Program-made: the position numbers and the translations under genes | Notes under the pieces: model-generated | What the model was told of the DNA's origin: nothing | Seen by the model: the letters and a program-made list of their open reading frames with translations, nothing else | The model's database searches: none | Assembly (NCBI GenBank): GCA_904420155.1 | Contig: CAJFUH010000077.1 | Span: 1-29,047 of the forward strand | Origin: an uncultured Clostridia bacterium | Lineage (GTDB): Bacteria > Bacillota > Clostridia > Oscillospirales > Acutalibacteraceae | Length of the DNA: 29,047 nt | Direction of reading: 5' to 3' | Shown here: piece after piece, positions 7,664-13,886 of the stretch | Position numbering within the stretch: the first letter of the stretch is position 1 | Layout: every line of letters starts with the position of its first letter

Positions 7664-8890
7664 ATGGGTGTATTTGACGAATTAAAAGCAAGGGGCTTAA
7701 TTGCCCAGATGACCAATGAAGAACGGGTAAAAGAACTGTTGAACCATGGGAAAACTAGTTTTTATATTGGATTTGATCCCACGGCCGATAGTTTGCATGT
7801 AGGACACTTTGTGCAGATTATGGTAATGTCCCATATGCAGAAGGCGGGACATACCCCAATCGCCCTGTTTGGCGGCGGAACCGGTATGGTGGGAGATCCT
7901 TCCGGAAAGAGCGATATGCGAAAAATGCTCACCCGGGAAGAGATTGACCACAATATTTCCTGTTTCCAAAAACAGATGTCCCGTTTGGTGGATTTCTCCG
8001 AAGGAAAAGCCATTATGGTCAATAATGCGGATTGGCTATTAGACCTCAATTATATCAATTTCCTACGGGAAATCGGGGTGCATTTTTCGGTCAATCGTAT
8101 GTTGTCCGCGGAATGCTATAAGCAGCGTATGGAACGCGGGCTTACATTCTTTGAGCTGAACTACATGATTATGCAAAGCTATGATTTTCTGGAACTCAAT
8201 CGGAAATATGGTTGCCAGCTGGAGCTGGGAGGAGACGATCAGTGGAGCAATATCATCGGCGGGGTGGAACTCATTCGCCGCGTAGAGGGCAAAGAGGCTT
8301 TCGGTATGACCTTTACCCTGTTGACCACCAGCGACGGCCGCAAGATGGGTAAAACAGAAAACGGGGCTGTCTGGCTGGACCCGGAAAAGACCAGCCCTTA
8401 CGATTTTTATCAGTATTGGAGAAATGTGGATGACGCAGATGTTATCCGTTGCTTGAAGATTCTTACGTTCCTGCCGCTGGAACAGATCGACGAACTTGCC
8501 AAACTGCAAGGCAGCGAGTTAAACCGTGCCAAAGAGATTCTAGCTTATGAAGTAACCAAGTTGATCCATGGCGAAGAAGAGGCGGTAAAAGCTCAGGATG
8601 CCGCCCGTGCGTTGTTTGGAGCCGGCAGCAATACCGATAACATGCCCTCAACGGAGATTTCCTCAGCGGACTTCACCGACGGCGCTATTGCAATTTTGGA
8701 TCTGCTGGTCAAAACCAAATTGGTGCCTTCCAAGGGCGAAGCGAGACGTCTTATTGGACAGGGCGGAATTGCAGTCAATGACAAAAAAGTGGAAGATGTC
8801 AATCAAAAGCTTACTTCTGATGATTTTGGAAACGGTTATCTCATCATCCGAAAGGGTAAAAAAGTATATCATAAAGTCGTATTGGGTTGA
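7664..8890 (+). CDS. tyrS: Tyrosyl-tRNA synthetase
   Basis: A 408-residue class I aminoacyl-tRNA synthetase that charges tRNA-Tyr. The nucleotide-binding HIGH-like motif is HVGH (45-48) and the KMSKS-like loop is KMGKT (227-231), as usual for bacterial TyrRS. GGDDQWSNIIGG (189-200) helps bind tyrosine. The C-terminal S4-type domain (about residues 340-408, with PSKGEARRLIGQGGIAVN) contacts the tRNA. The start ATG at 7664 is preceded by AGGAGG at good spacing. Expression should be controlled by the T-box leader upstream, and a terminator closes the unit. Confidence 0.96.
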   Translation: MGVFDELKARGLIAQMTNEERVKELLNHGKTSFYIGFDPTADSLHVGHFVQIMVMSHMQKAGHTPIALFGGGTGMVGDPSGKSDMRKMLTREEIDHNISCFQKQMSRLVDFSEGKAIMVNNADWLLDLNYINFLREIGVHFSVNRMLSAECYKQRMERGLTFFELNYMIMQSYDFLELNRKYGCQLELGGDDQWSNIIGGVELIRRVEGKEAFGMTFTLLTTSDGRKMGKTENGAVWLDPEKTSPYDFYQYWRNVDDADVIRCLKILTFLPLEQIDELAKLQGSELNRAKEILAYEVTKLIHGEEEAVKAQDAARALFGAGSNTDNMPSTEISSADFTDGAIAILDLLVKTKLVPSKGEARRLIGQGGIAVNDKKVEDVNQKLTSDDFGNGYLIIRKGKKVYHKVVLG

Positions 8891-8920
8891 TAAATCCAAT
8901 ACGGACACGGATAAAATAAC

Positions 8921-8969
8921 AAAAGGGCCGCTTACTCCCTGTTTCCATGGGGGTAAGGCGGCCCTTTTT
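8921..8969 (+). terminator. Terminator after tyrS, probably bidirectional
   Basis: AAAAGGGCCGCTTACTCCC pairs with GGGGGTAAGGCGGCCCTTTT, with a single bulged C, and is followed by T residues. Read on the minus strand it also ends in a T-rich tract (CCCTTTTGTTATTTT), so it can also serve the minus-strand gene ending at 9081. A separate 8-bp stem, CGTATTGG (8878-8885) with CCAATACG (8896-8903), brackets the tyrS stop codon but has no T-run. Confidence 0.9.
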
Positions 8970-9080
8970 GTAAAAGATCCGATAGAACTAGAAAAAATAA
9001 TCAGTTTATGATTAGACAGAGAATCGCATTGCGATTTGGTTTTTCCTATAAGTTGCTTGGCAAATTTACGATAAGTTAAT

Positions 9081-9602
9081 TTAGGAATCTCGGCGTTCCT
9101 GTATTCCCTCTGCCTGCAAACGCAGCCTGAAAAGTACCTGTAACCACTCTGGCTGTGTGTACAGTTCAGAAGACATCCTCTGTAGTTTTCGTTTCCCAGT
9201 CCGTTTATCAAAAAATGCGAATAATCTTACGATTGGATCGGTGGAGCACAGGCTTTCTTGAATTTTATGGTTTTTGTATTCATAATATGCATCATAAAAT
9301 GCAAATTGATCAAAACCGCCCAGGTTTTTAACTTCTAGATACACTCTGTCCCAAAAACATCTCCCGGGCTCGTTTGGAATTCTAGAAACAATATGTTGCT
9401 CTAATACCTTCTGCTCTTTGGCGTACCAATCAAAATAGCAGGATTTAAAAATTTCCTTTCCATCCAACCGAATGGCCACACGCCCTTCTTGATCGTGGGA
9501 TTTCCGATAGCGGGTGGCAAAATATTGGATTCTTCCTTTCAGAGAATCACAGATATTATCTTCTTCCAGTGCTTTACGCATAGCGCTCCATGAAATCCCC
9601 AT
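9081..9602 (-). CDS. SF0329 family protein, function unknown
   Basis: The only minus-strand gene: 173 residues, soluble, with no signal peptide or membrane segment. The pattern S-W-S-A-M-R-K near the start, then DSLKGRIQYFATRYRKSHDQEGRVAIRLDG in two blocks, and later DPIVRLFAFFDKRTGKRKL resemble what I recall of the SF0329 family, a widely scattered but uncharacterised group. I know no biochemical function and propose none. The second of two ATGs (9602) is preferred because GAAAGAGGG lies six bases upstream of it; the first ATG (9608) directly abuts that site and would add two residues. The gene stands alone, convergent with tyrS and divergent from the thi operon. Its TTGAAT-17-TATAAT promoter is at 9651-9679. 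Confidence 0.65.
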   Translation of the reverse strand: MGISWSAMRKALEEDNICDSLKGRIQYFATRYRKSHDQEGRVAIRLDGKEIFKSCYFDWYAKEQKVLEQHIVSRIPNEPGRCFWDRVYLEVKNLGGFDQFAFYDAYYEYKNHKIQESLCSTDPIVRLFAFFDKRTGKRKLQRMSSELYTQPEWLQVLFRLRLQAEGIQERRDS

Positions 9603-9650
9603 TGTCATCCCTCTTTCCAGCTTTGGTTCAGAAAATATGAATGTACCATG

Positions 9651-9679
9651 ATTATACCGAAAAAACCTGGGAAATTCAA
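9651..9679 (-). promoter_or_regulatory. Sigma-A promoter for the SF0329-like gene
   Basis: On the minus strand, TTGAAT (9679-9674), a 17-base spacer and TATAAT (9656-9651) form a strong vegetative promoter about 50 bases before the ATG. It diverges from the thi promoter at 9741, leaving about 60 AT-rich bases between them. Confidence 0.75.
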
Positions 9680-9740
9680 GAAAATCTTAGCTTTTTAGAC
9701 GAAATATTCAGAATCAAGAATTTTAAATTGAAACAAAGAA

Positions 9741-9769
9741 TTGACAGGGCGGGGAATCAGTGTTATATT
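9741..9769 (+). promoter_or_regulatory. Sigma-A promoter for the thi operon
   Basis: TTGACA (9741-9746), a 17-base spacer and TATATT (9764-9769). The expected transcription start is near 9776, which places the leader hairpin at the very 5' end of the mRNA. Confidence 0.82.
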
Positions 9770-9776
9770 AATAACC

Positions 9777-9836
9777 AATAGGATACAAATGGGGTACACC
9801 ACCGCGGGTGTAGCTTTATTTGTGTCCTATTTTTTT
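9777..9836 (+). terminator. Leader hairpin-terminator of the thi operon (putative attenuator)
   Basis: AATAGGATACAAAT (9777-9790) pairs over 14 bp, with one U:G wobble, with ATTTGTGTCCTATT (9818-9831), directly followed by a T-run. Inside, TACACC (9795-9800) pairs with GGTGTA (9807-9812), and GGG (9791-9793) can pair with CTT (9814-9816). The repeated ACC also lets CACC (9800-9803) pair with GGTG (9807-9810) in a second register. The structure lies between promoter and thiS, so it should stop transcription unless something opens it. It lacks the conserved CTGAGA and CTGATC boxes of a TPP riboswitch. A published candidate RNA motif named after thiS may exist, but I cannot confirm a match. Confidence 0.7.
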
Positions 9837-9875
9837 GTGTAAAACTCAGAATGACGCAAGGAGGGTGAGGAAAAT

Positions 9876-10070
9876 ATGAGGGTAAACGGTGTGTCGATTC
9901 CATTGGGGGGAGAAAAAACACTCTTACAATATTTACAGGAAAATCAATATGATCCTTCTAAAATAGCGGTAGAACGCAACGGCAAAATTATCCCTAAAAG
10001 GGAATATGAAGCGACGCTGCTACAATCGGAAGATCAATTGGAAATTGTACAGTTTGTAGGAGGAGGCTGA
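9876..10070 (+). CDS. thiS: Sulfur carrier protein ThiS
   Basis: A 64-residue ubiquitin-like protein ending in VQFVGGG. The C-terminal Gly-Gly is adenylated by ThiF and then carries a thiocarboxylate that donates sulfur to the thiazole ring made by ThiG. The beta-grasp pattern MRVNGVSIPL...AVERNGKIIPKREY is typical, and the length is normal. The start ATG at 9876 follows AAGGAGG about ten bases upstream. It is the first gene of thiS-thiF-thiG-thiH-tenI and is preceded by the leader hairpin-terminator. Its stop TGA runs into ATG GAT TGA, a minimal two-codon frame, five bases before the thiF start. Confidence 0.93.
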   Translation: MRVNGVSIPLGGEKTLLQYLQENQYDPSKIAVERNGKIIPKREYEATLLQSEDQLEIVQFVGGG

Positions 10071-10074
10071 TGGA

Positions 10075-10875
10075 TTGAGGATTACAGTAAATGGAAAGGT
10101 TATGGAAGGACCATGGAAGACGGTATATGAAGTACCGGTAGATCCAAAGCGAAAAGTGATCCGGATACTCAACGGCTTTCAGATAGAAAAAAACGTCCCG
10201 CTTCAGGAAGGGGATATCTTGAACGTGATCCCAAAGGGTATAATGCCGGACCAGCAGGAACTGGAAAGTATGATGGCCGCCCGGCATACGCCCCATGTAC
10301 ACGAATGCGTCAAGAAAGCCAAAGTAGGGATTGCGGGATTGGGAGGATTGGGCTCTCACATTGCGATTATGTTAGCCCGCACCGGAGTAGGAAAGCTCGT
10401 CTGCGTAGATTTTGACGAAGTAGAACCCAGCAATTTAAATCGCCAAAGTTATTTTGTAAGGGATCTGGGAACCCCAAAGGCGGAAGCCCTGACCAAGCAG
10501 ATCCAGGAGATCAACCCTTTTATCCAAGTGGAATCCCACGCTGTCCGGGTGACGGCCCAAAACGCAGCGGCATTGTTCTCCGGATGCGACGTGGTATGCG
10601 AGGCGTTTGACCGTCCGAGACAAAAGGCTATGCTGGTCAATACAATTCTGGATCAGCTTCCCGGCGTTAAAGTGATCGCCTCCTCAGGTATGGCGGGATA
10701 TGACAGTTCCAATCAAATCGAGACCCGCCGGGTAATGAAAAACCTCTATATATGCGGGGATCTTGTCAGCGAAGCCCAGATTGGAAATGGGCTGATGGCC
10801 CCTCGGGTGGAAATCTGTGCAGGACACCAGGCGAATATGGTCCTCCGTTTGCTGCTGGGAATAGAAGATGTATAA
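10075..10875 (+). CDS. thiF: ThiS adenylyltransferase ThiF (family 2) with N-terminal ThiS-like domain
   Basis: A 266-residue E1-like enzyme that adenylates the ThiS C-terminus. The E1 core (about residues 80-266) shows the nucleotide loop GIAGLGGLGS (85-94), the acidic strand VDFDEVE (111-117) and NLNRQ (120-124). The first ~55 residues (MRITVNGKVM...VIRILNG...GDILNVIPKG) look like an additional ThiS-like beta-grasp domain without a terminal Gly-Gly. The CxxC zinc cysteine pairs of E. coli ThiF are absent, which fits the shorter ThiF family seen in Clostridia. The start is TTG at 10075, eight bases after AGGAGG; the next ATG (10102) would cut the first beta strand. The TTG overlaps the stop of the tiny ATG-GAT-TGA frame after thiS. 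Confidence 0.88.
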   Translation: MRITVNGKVMEGPWKTVYEVPVDPKRKVIRILNGFQIEKNVPLQEGDILNVIPKGIMPDQQELESMMAARHTPHVHECVKKAKVGIAGLGGLGSHIAIMLARTGVGKLVCVDFDEVEPSNLNRQSYFVRDLGTPKAEALTKQIQEINPFIQVESHAVRVTAQNAAALFSGCDVVCEAFDRPRQKAMLVNTILDQLPGVKVIASSGMAGYDSSNQIETRRVMKNLYICGDLVSEAQIGNGLMAPRVEICAGHQANMVLRLLLGIEDV

Positions 10876-10891
10876 AAAGGAGAAAGAAGAT

Positions 10892-11659
10892 ATGAACGAT
10901 ACATTGGTAATTGGCGGACATGAATTTCAATCCCGGTTTATTTTGGGATCGGGAAAGTTTTCGTTGGAGATGACGAAACAGGTCATCGAAAACGGCGGGG
11001 TGGAAATGGCTACGCTGGCTCTACGCCGGGCAAATGTGGGAGGAGAGGAAAATATCCTGGACTACATGCCCAAAGGAATTACGCTTCTTCCCAACACCTC
11101 CGGGGCGAGAAACGCCCAAGAAGCGGTCCGTATCGCCCGCCTGGCCAGGGAATTGGGTTGCGGGGATTTTGTCAAAGTGGAAGTGATCCACGAATCCAAA
11201 TACTTGCTGCCGGATAATTATGAGACGGTAAAGGCCACGGGAATCCTGGCAAAAGAAGGCTTTGTGGTTATGCCATATATGTATCCGGACTTAAACGCAG
11301 CCAGAGCATTGGCCGAGGCCGGCGCCGCCGCCGTGATGCCGTTAGGCGCTCCGATTGGCAGCAACAAAGGATTGCTTACCAAGGATTTTATCCAGATGCT
11401 GGTGGAGGAAATCGATCTTCCTATCATTGTGGATGCGGGGATCGGCCGTCCCTCCCAGGCTTGCGAAGCTATGGAGATGGGGGTGGACGCTGTGATGGCC
11501 AATACCGCCATTGCCACCGCCAGGGATGTAGCGTCTATGGCAAAGGCCTTTAAGTTAGCGATTGAAGCCGGACGCGCCGCTTATTTGGCGGGGCTGGGAA
11601 GAGTGCTGGACCGCAAGGCGGAAGCCAGCAGCCCCCTGACCGGTTTTTTACAGGACTAA
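10892..11659 (+). CDS. thiG: Thiazole synthase
   Basis: A 255-residue TIM-barrel enzyme that joins DXP, dehydroglycine and the ThiS thiocarboxylate into the thiazole phosphate. K95 in GDFVKVEV fits the lysine that forms the imine with DXP. The phosphate-binding loops PLGAPIGSNKGL and VDAGIGRPSQA are intact. The ATG at 10892 follows AAAGGAG by about nine bases and gives the family length; an in-frame ATG at 10868, overlapping thiF, would add eight charged residues. The dehydroglycine should come from ThiH, the next gene, and DXP from Dxs at 1557-3422. Confidence 0.95.
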   Translation: MNDTLVIGGHEFQSRFILGSGKFSLEMTKQVIENGGVEMATLALRRANVGGEENILDYMPKGITLLPNTSGARNAQEAVRIARLARELGCGDFVKVEVIHESKYLLPDNYETVKATGILAKEGFVVMPYMYPDLNAARALAEAGAAAVMPLGAPIGSNKGLLTKDFIQMLVEEIDLPIIVDAGIGRPSQACEAMEMGVDAVMANTAIATARDVASMAKAFKLAIEAGRAAYLAGLGRVLDRKAEASSPLTGFLQD

Positions 11660-11731
11660 TTTTTGCGCAAAGAATGCAAACGGAAACCACCCTTTCCCGG
11701 CGGTCAAGCAAAAGAATAGGAGATTCCCATC

Positions 11732-12886
11732 ATGTTACCAATCAAAACTAACCATATGGAATACTTGGCGGATATGGAACCAACAGACCCTTCTATTATG
11801 AATACGGTCTTAGAAAAAATGGAACAGTACGATTACCACCGCTATACGGAGCAGGATGTCAGAAGAGCTCTATCGAAGGATTCCTGTTCCCTGGAGGACT
11901 TTGCCGCTCTGCTGTCTCCGGCGGCGTTCCCTTTTTTGGAAGAGATGGCGCATAAAGCGCAGGAAGAGACCCGGAAGCACTTCGGCACATCCGTGTGCAT
12001 GTTTACCCCCCTGTACATCGCCAATTATTGTGAAAACCACTGCGTCTACTGCGGGTTTAACTGCCAAAATAAAATTCATCGCGCTAAATTGAGCCAGGAG
12101 GAGATTGAAAAAGAGCTGAAAGCTATCGCCGCCACGGGATTACAGGAAATCCTGCTGCTCACAGGGGAATCCCGTTCCATGTCCAGCGTGGAGTACATTG
12201 GGGAAGCTGTGAAACTGGCGGCCCAGTATTTTACTACAGTGGGTATTGAGATTTACCCGCTTAATACAGATGAATATGCTTACTTGCGCGCTTGCGGGGC
12301 GGATTTTGTCTCCGTATATCAGGAGACTTATAATCCGGTCAAATATGAACAGATCCATTTGAGCGGCCACAAACGGATTTATCCCTACCGCTTTAACGCC
12401 CAGGAAAGGGCTTTAAAAGGAGGTATGAGAGGGGTGGCCTTTGGCGCGTTGCTGGGTTTGGATGATTTCCGAAAGGACGCTTTTGCCACCGGGCTGCACG
12501 CTTATTTGATCCAGCAGAAATATCCTCATGCGGAGATTTCCTTCTCGCCGCCCCGGCTGCGCCCCTACATTAATAATGCCGAGGAGAATCCCAACGACGT
12601 CCACGAGCCGCAGCTATTGCAGGTGATGCTTTCTTACCGCCTGTTTTTACCATTTGCCGGTATCACCATTTCTACACGGGAGAGAGCGGGATTCCGGGAT
12701 CATGTGATCGGTATGTGCGCCACCAAAATTTCCGCCGGCGTAAAAGTCGGCGTAGGCGGGCATGAAGAAGAAAAAAAAGGCGACGAACAGTTTGAAATCT
12801 CCGACCCCAGAAGTGTAGACGAAGTGCACCAAGCCATCCTTTCCAGGGGCTTACAGCCGGTTTACACCGATTATATCCGCGTATGA
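11732..12886 (+). CDS. thiH: 2-iminoacetate (dehydroglycine) synthase ThiH
   Basis: A 384-residue radical SAM enzyme that cleaves tyrosine to dehydroglycine and p-cresol, supplying the thiazole C-N unit under anaerobic conditions. The [4Fe-4S] motif CENHCVYC (C100, C104, C107) lies after an N-terminal helical extension, as in ThiH and related aromatic amino acid lyases. The C-terminal domain contains SFSPPRLRP and ISTRERAGFRDH, typical of this family. The use of ThiH rather than the oxygen-dependent glycine oxidase ThiO points to an anaerobe. The start ATG at 11732 follows TAGGAGAT. The 72 bases between thiG and thiH hold nothing recognisable. The stop overlaps tenI in an ATGA junction. Confidence 0.95.
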   Translation: MLPIKTNHMEYLADMEPTDPSIMNTVLEKMEQYDYHRYTEQDVRRALSKDSCSLEDFAALLSPAAFPFLEEMAHKAQEETRKHFGTSVCMFTPLYIANYCENHCVYCGFNCQNKIHRAKLSQEEIEKELKAIAATGLQEILLLTGESRSMSSVEYIGEAVKLAAQYFTTVGIEIYPLNTDEYAYLRACGADFVSVYQETYNPVKYEQIHLSGHKRIYPYRFNAQERALKGGMRGVAFGALLGLDDFRKDAFATGLHAYLIQQKYPHAEISFSPPRLRPYINNAEENPNDVHEPQLLQVMLSYRLFLPFAGITISTRERAGFRDHVIGMCATKISAGVKVGVGGHEEEKKGDEQFEISDPRSVDEVHQAILSRGLQPVYTDYIRV

Positions 12887-13482
12887 AAGGGCTTCCTGTA
12901 TTATGCGTCACCAATCGGAACTTGTGCAAGAAGGATTTCTTATCCCAAATAGAGGGCATTGCCCAGGGAAGGCCCCAAGGGATCCTTTTGCGGGAAAAGG
13001 ATCTGAGTGAACAGGAGTACCGGCAGCTGGCGGCCCAATGTTTGACAATATGTCGCCGTTATCACGTGGATCTGATTATCCATTCTTATCCACGGGTAGC
13101 CCGCGAACTCTCTGTTTCCAAAATCCACTTGCCTTTGGAACGTTTCCTCCAGGAAAGGGATCTTTTGGAAGGCTTCCAGCAGATAGGGGTGTCCATTCAC
13201 TCCCCGGAAGAAGCCCGCCAGGCACAGCGTATGGGGGCGGGCTATTTGATTGCCGGACATATCTATCCCACTGGATGTAAGCCAGGATTGCCCCCCCGGG
13301 GGTTGGATTTTTTACAGAAAGTGGTGGATTCTGTCTCTATCCCCGTTTATGCCATTGGCGGCATTACTCCGGCACGCGCGATGGAGGTAGCTAAAATGGG
13401 AGCGCAGGGAATTTGTGTGATGTCCCAGCTGATGACTAGTTCCTGCCCGCAGGAATTATTGAAAGCATATGCCTCTTGGTAA
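12883..13482 (+). CDS. tenI: TenI-like thiazole tautomerase (ThiE/TenI family)
   Basis: A 199-residue TIM-barrel protein of the ThiE/TenI family. The segment AGHIYPTGCKPGLPPRG (124-140) has histidine (H126) where thiamine phosphate synthase ThiE normally has GP followed by FxTxTK. This GH-x-xxT-x-CK-x-G form is that of TenI, which in Bacillus subtilis isomerises the thiazole tautomer released by ThiG. Position at the end of a thiSFGH operon with no thiC, thiD or thiM also favours TenI. Automatic pipelines may label it thiamine phosphate synthase. The start overlaps thiH by four bases. Catalytic activity is inferred from one motif. Confidence 0.8.
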   Translation: MKGLPVLCVTNRNLCKKDFLSQIEGIAQGRPQGILLREKDLSEQEYRQLAAQCLTICRRYHVDLIIHSYPRVARELSVSKIHLPLERFLQERDLLEGFQQIGVSIHSPEEARQAQRMGAGYLIAGHIYPTGCKPGLPPRGLDFLQKVVDSVSIPVYAIGGITPARAMEVAKMGAQGICVMSQLMTSSCPQELLKAYASW

Positions 13483-13499
13483 AATAGAGCGTTTTTCCA

Positions 13500-13529
13500 T
13501 TGCCAGATGGAAAGAAACTATGATATAAT
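13500..13529 (+). promoter_or_regulatory. Candidate promoter after tenI
   Basis: TTGCCA (13500-13505), an 18-base spacer and TATAAT (13524-13529), 18 bases after the tenI stop. It would start an RNA near 13536 that folds into the hairpins at 13545-13578 and 13587-13633. It could serve nfnA over a 350-base leader or a short independent RNA. Confidence 0.5.
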
Positions 13530-13544
13530 AAATTTAATATGGGG

Positions 13545-13639
13545 AAGGAAATTTTTTGTAAGGGAAGAAGATTTCCTTTCAGGAGAACAAAGGTGTTCTT
13601 TAGATCCGGAGGCGGATCTAAAGGCACCTTTGTCTTTTG
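13545..13639 (+). terminator. Strong hairpin pair in the tenI-nfnA interval
   Basis: First stem: AAGGAAAT (13545-13552) with ATTTCCTT (13571-13578). Second: ACAAAGGTG (13587-13595) with CACCTTTGT (13625-13633), plus CTTTAGATCC (13598-13607) with GGATCTAAAG (13614-13623) around the loop GGAGGC. The second has 19 base pairs interrupted only by a small internal loop, followed by CTTTTGAG. The T tract is short, so it may be the thi operon terminator, part of an nfn leader, or the 3' end of a ~100-base RNA. Confidence 0.6.
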
Positions 13640-13886
13640 AGAGATAACGAAAGAAAAGAAATCAAGGGAAAAATGCAAGCATATGGGGGCCTCTGGGGAT
13701 AGATTTGTACAGTTGTACCAATAAAATGCAGGATATCCCTCAAAGACTTTCATGATGGACGTAAGGAACATGCTTGAAAAAAAGGGGGAATCCGCATATA
13801 ATAAGTTAGAATCGGAAAGAGCTTATCCTTTTTTCGTGAAAAAAGTTCTTATCTGTGGTGTTGATAATATAGAAGGAGTGTCAGGA
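13640..13886 (+). promoter_or_regulatory. nfnAB upstream region with promoter and dyad
   Basis: Together with 13483-13639 this forms a 404-base gene-free stretch. It holds a 20-base dyad ATTTGTACAGTTGTACCAAT (13703-13722, eight of ten pairs symmetric) that could be a regulator site, and a promoter TTGAAA (13774-13779), 17 bases, TATAAT (13797-13802). The ribosome binding site AAGGAG (13873-13878) lies eight bases before nfnA. The frame upstream of nfnA is open back to 13752 but lacks family resemblance and covers the promoter, so it is not taken as coding. Confidence 0.6.

Noticed and set aside
9022..9036. Perfect 15-base dyad AATCGCATTGCGATT between tyrS and the minus-strand gene
   Set aside because: No T-run on either strand and no promoter nearby; likely chance or a minor 3' end structure.
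9777..9875. TPP riboswitch before thiS
   Set aside because: The conserved CTGAGA and CTGATC-type boxes are missing, and the leader of about 100 bases is mostly one simple hairpin.
13752..13886. 45-codon N-terminal extension of nfnA
   Set aside because: It covers a TTGAAA-17-TATAAT promoter, has no ribosome binding site and does not resemble NfnA; the start at 13887 has a good AAGGAG site.
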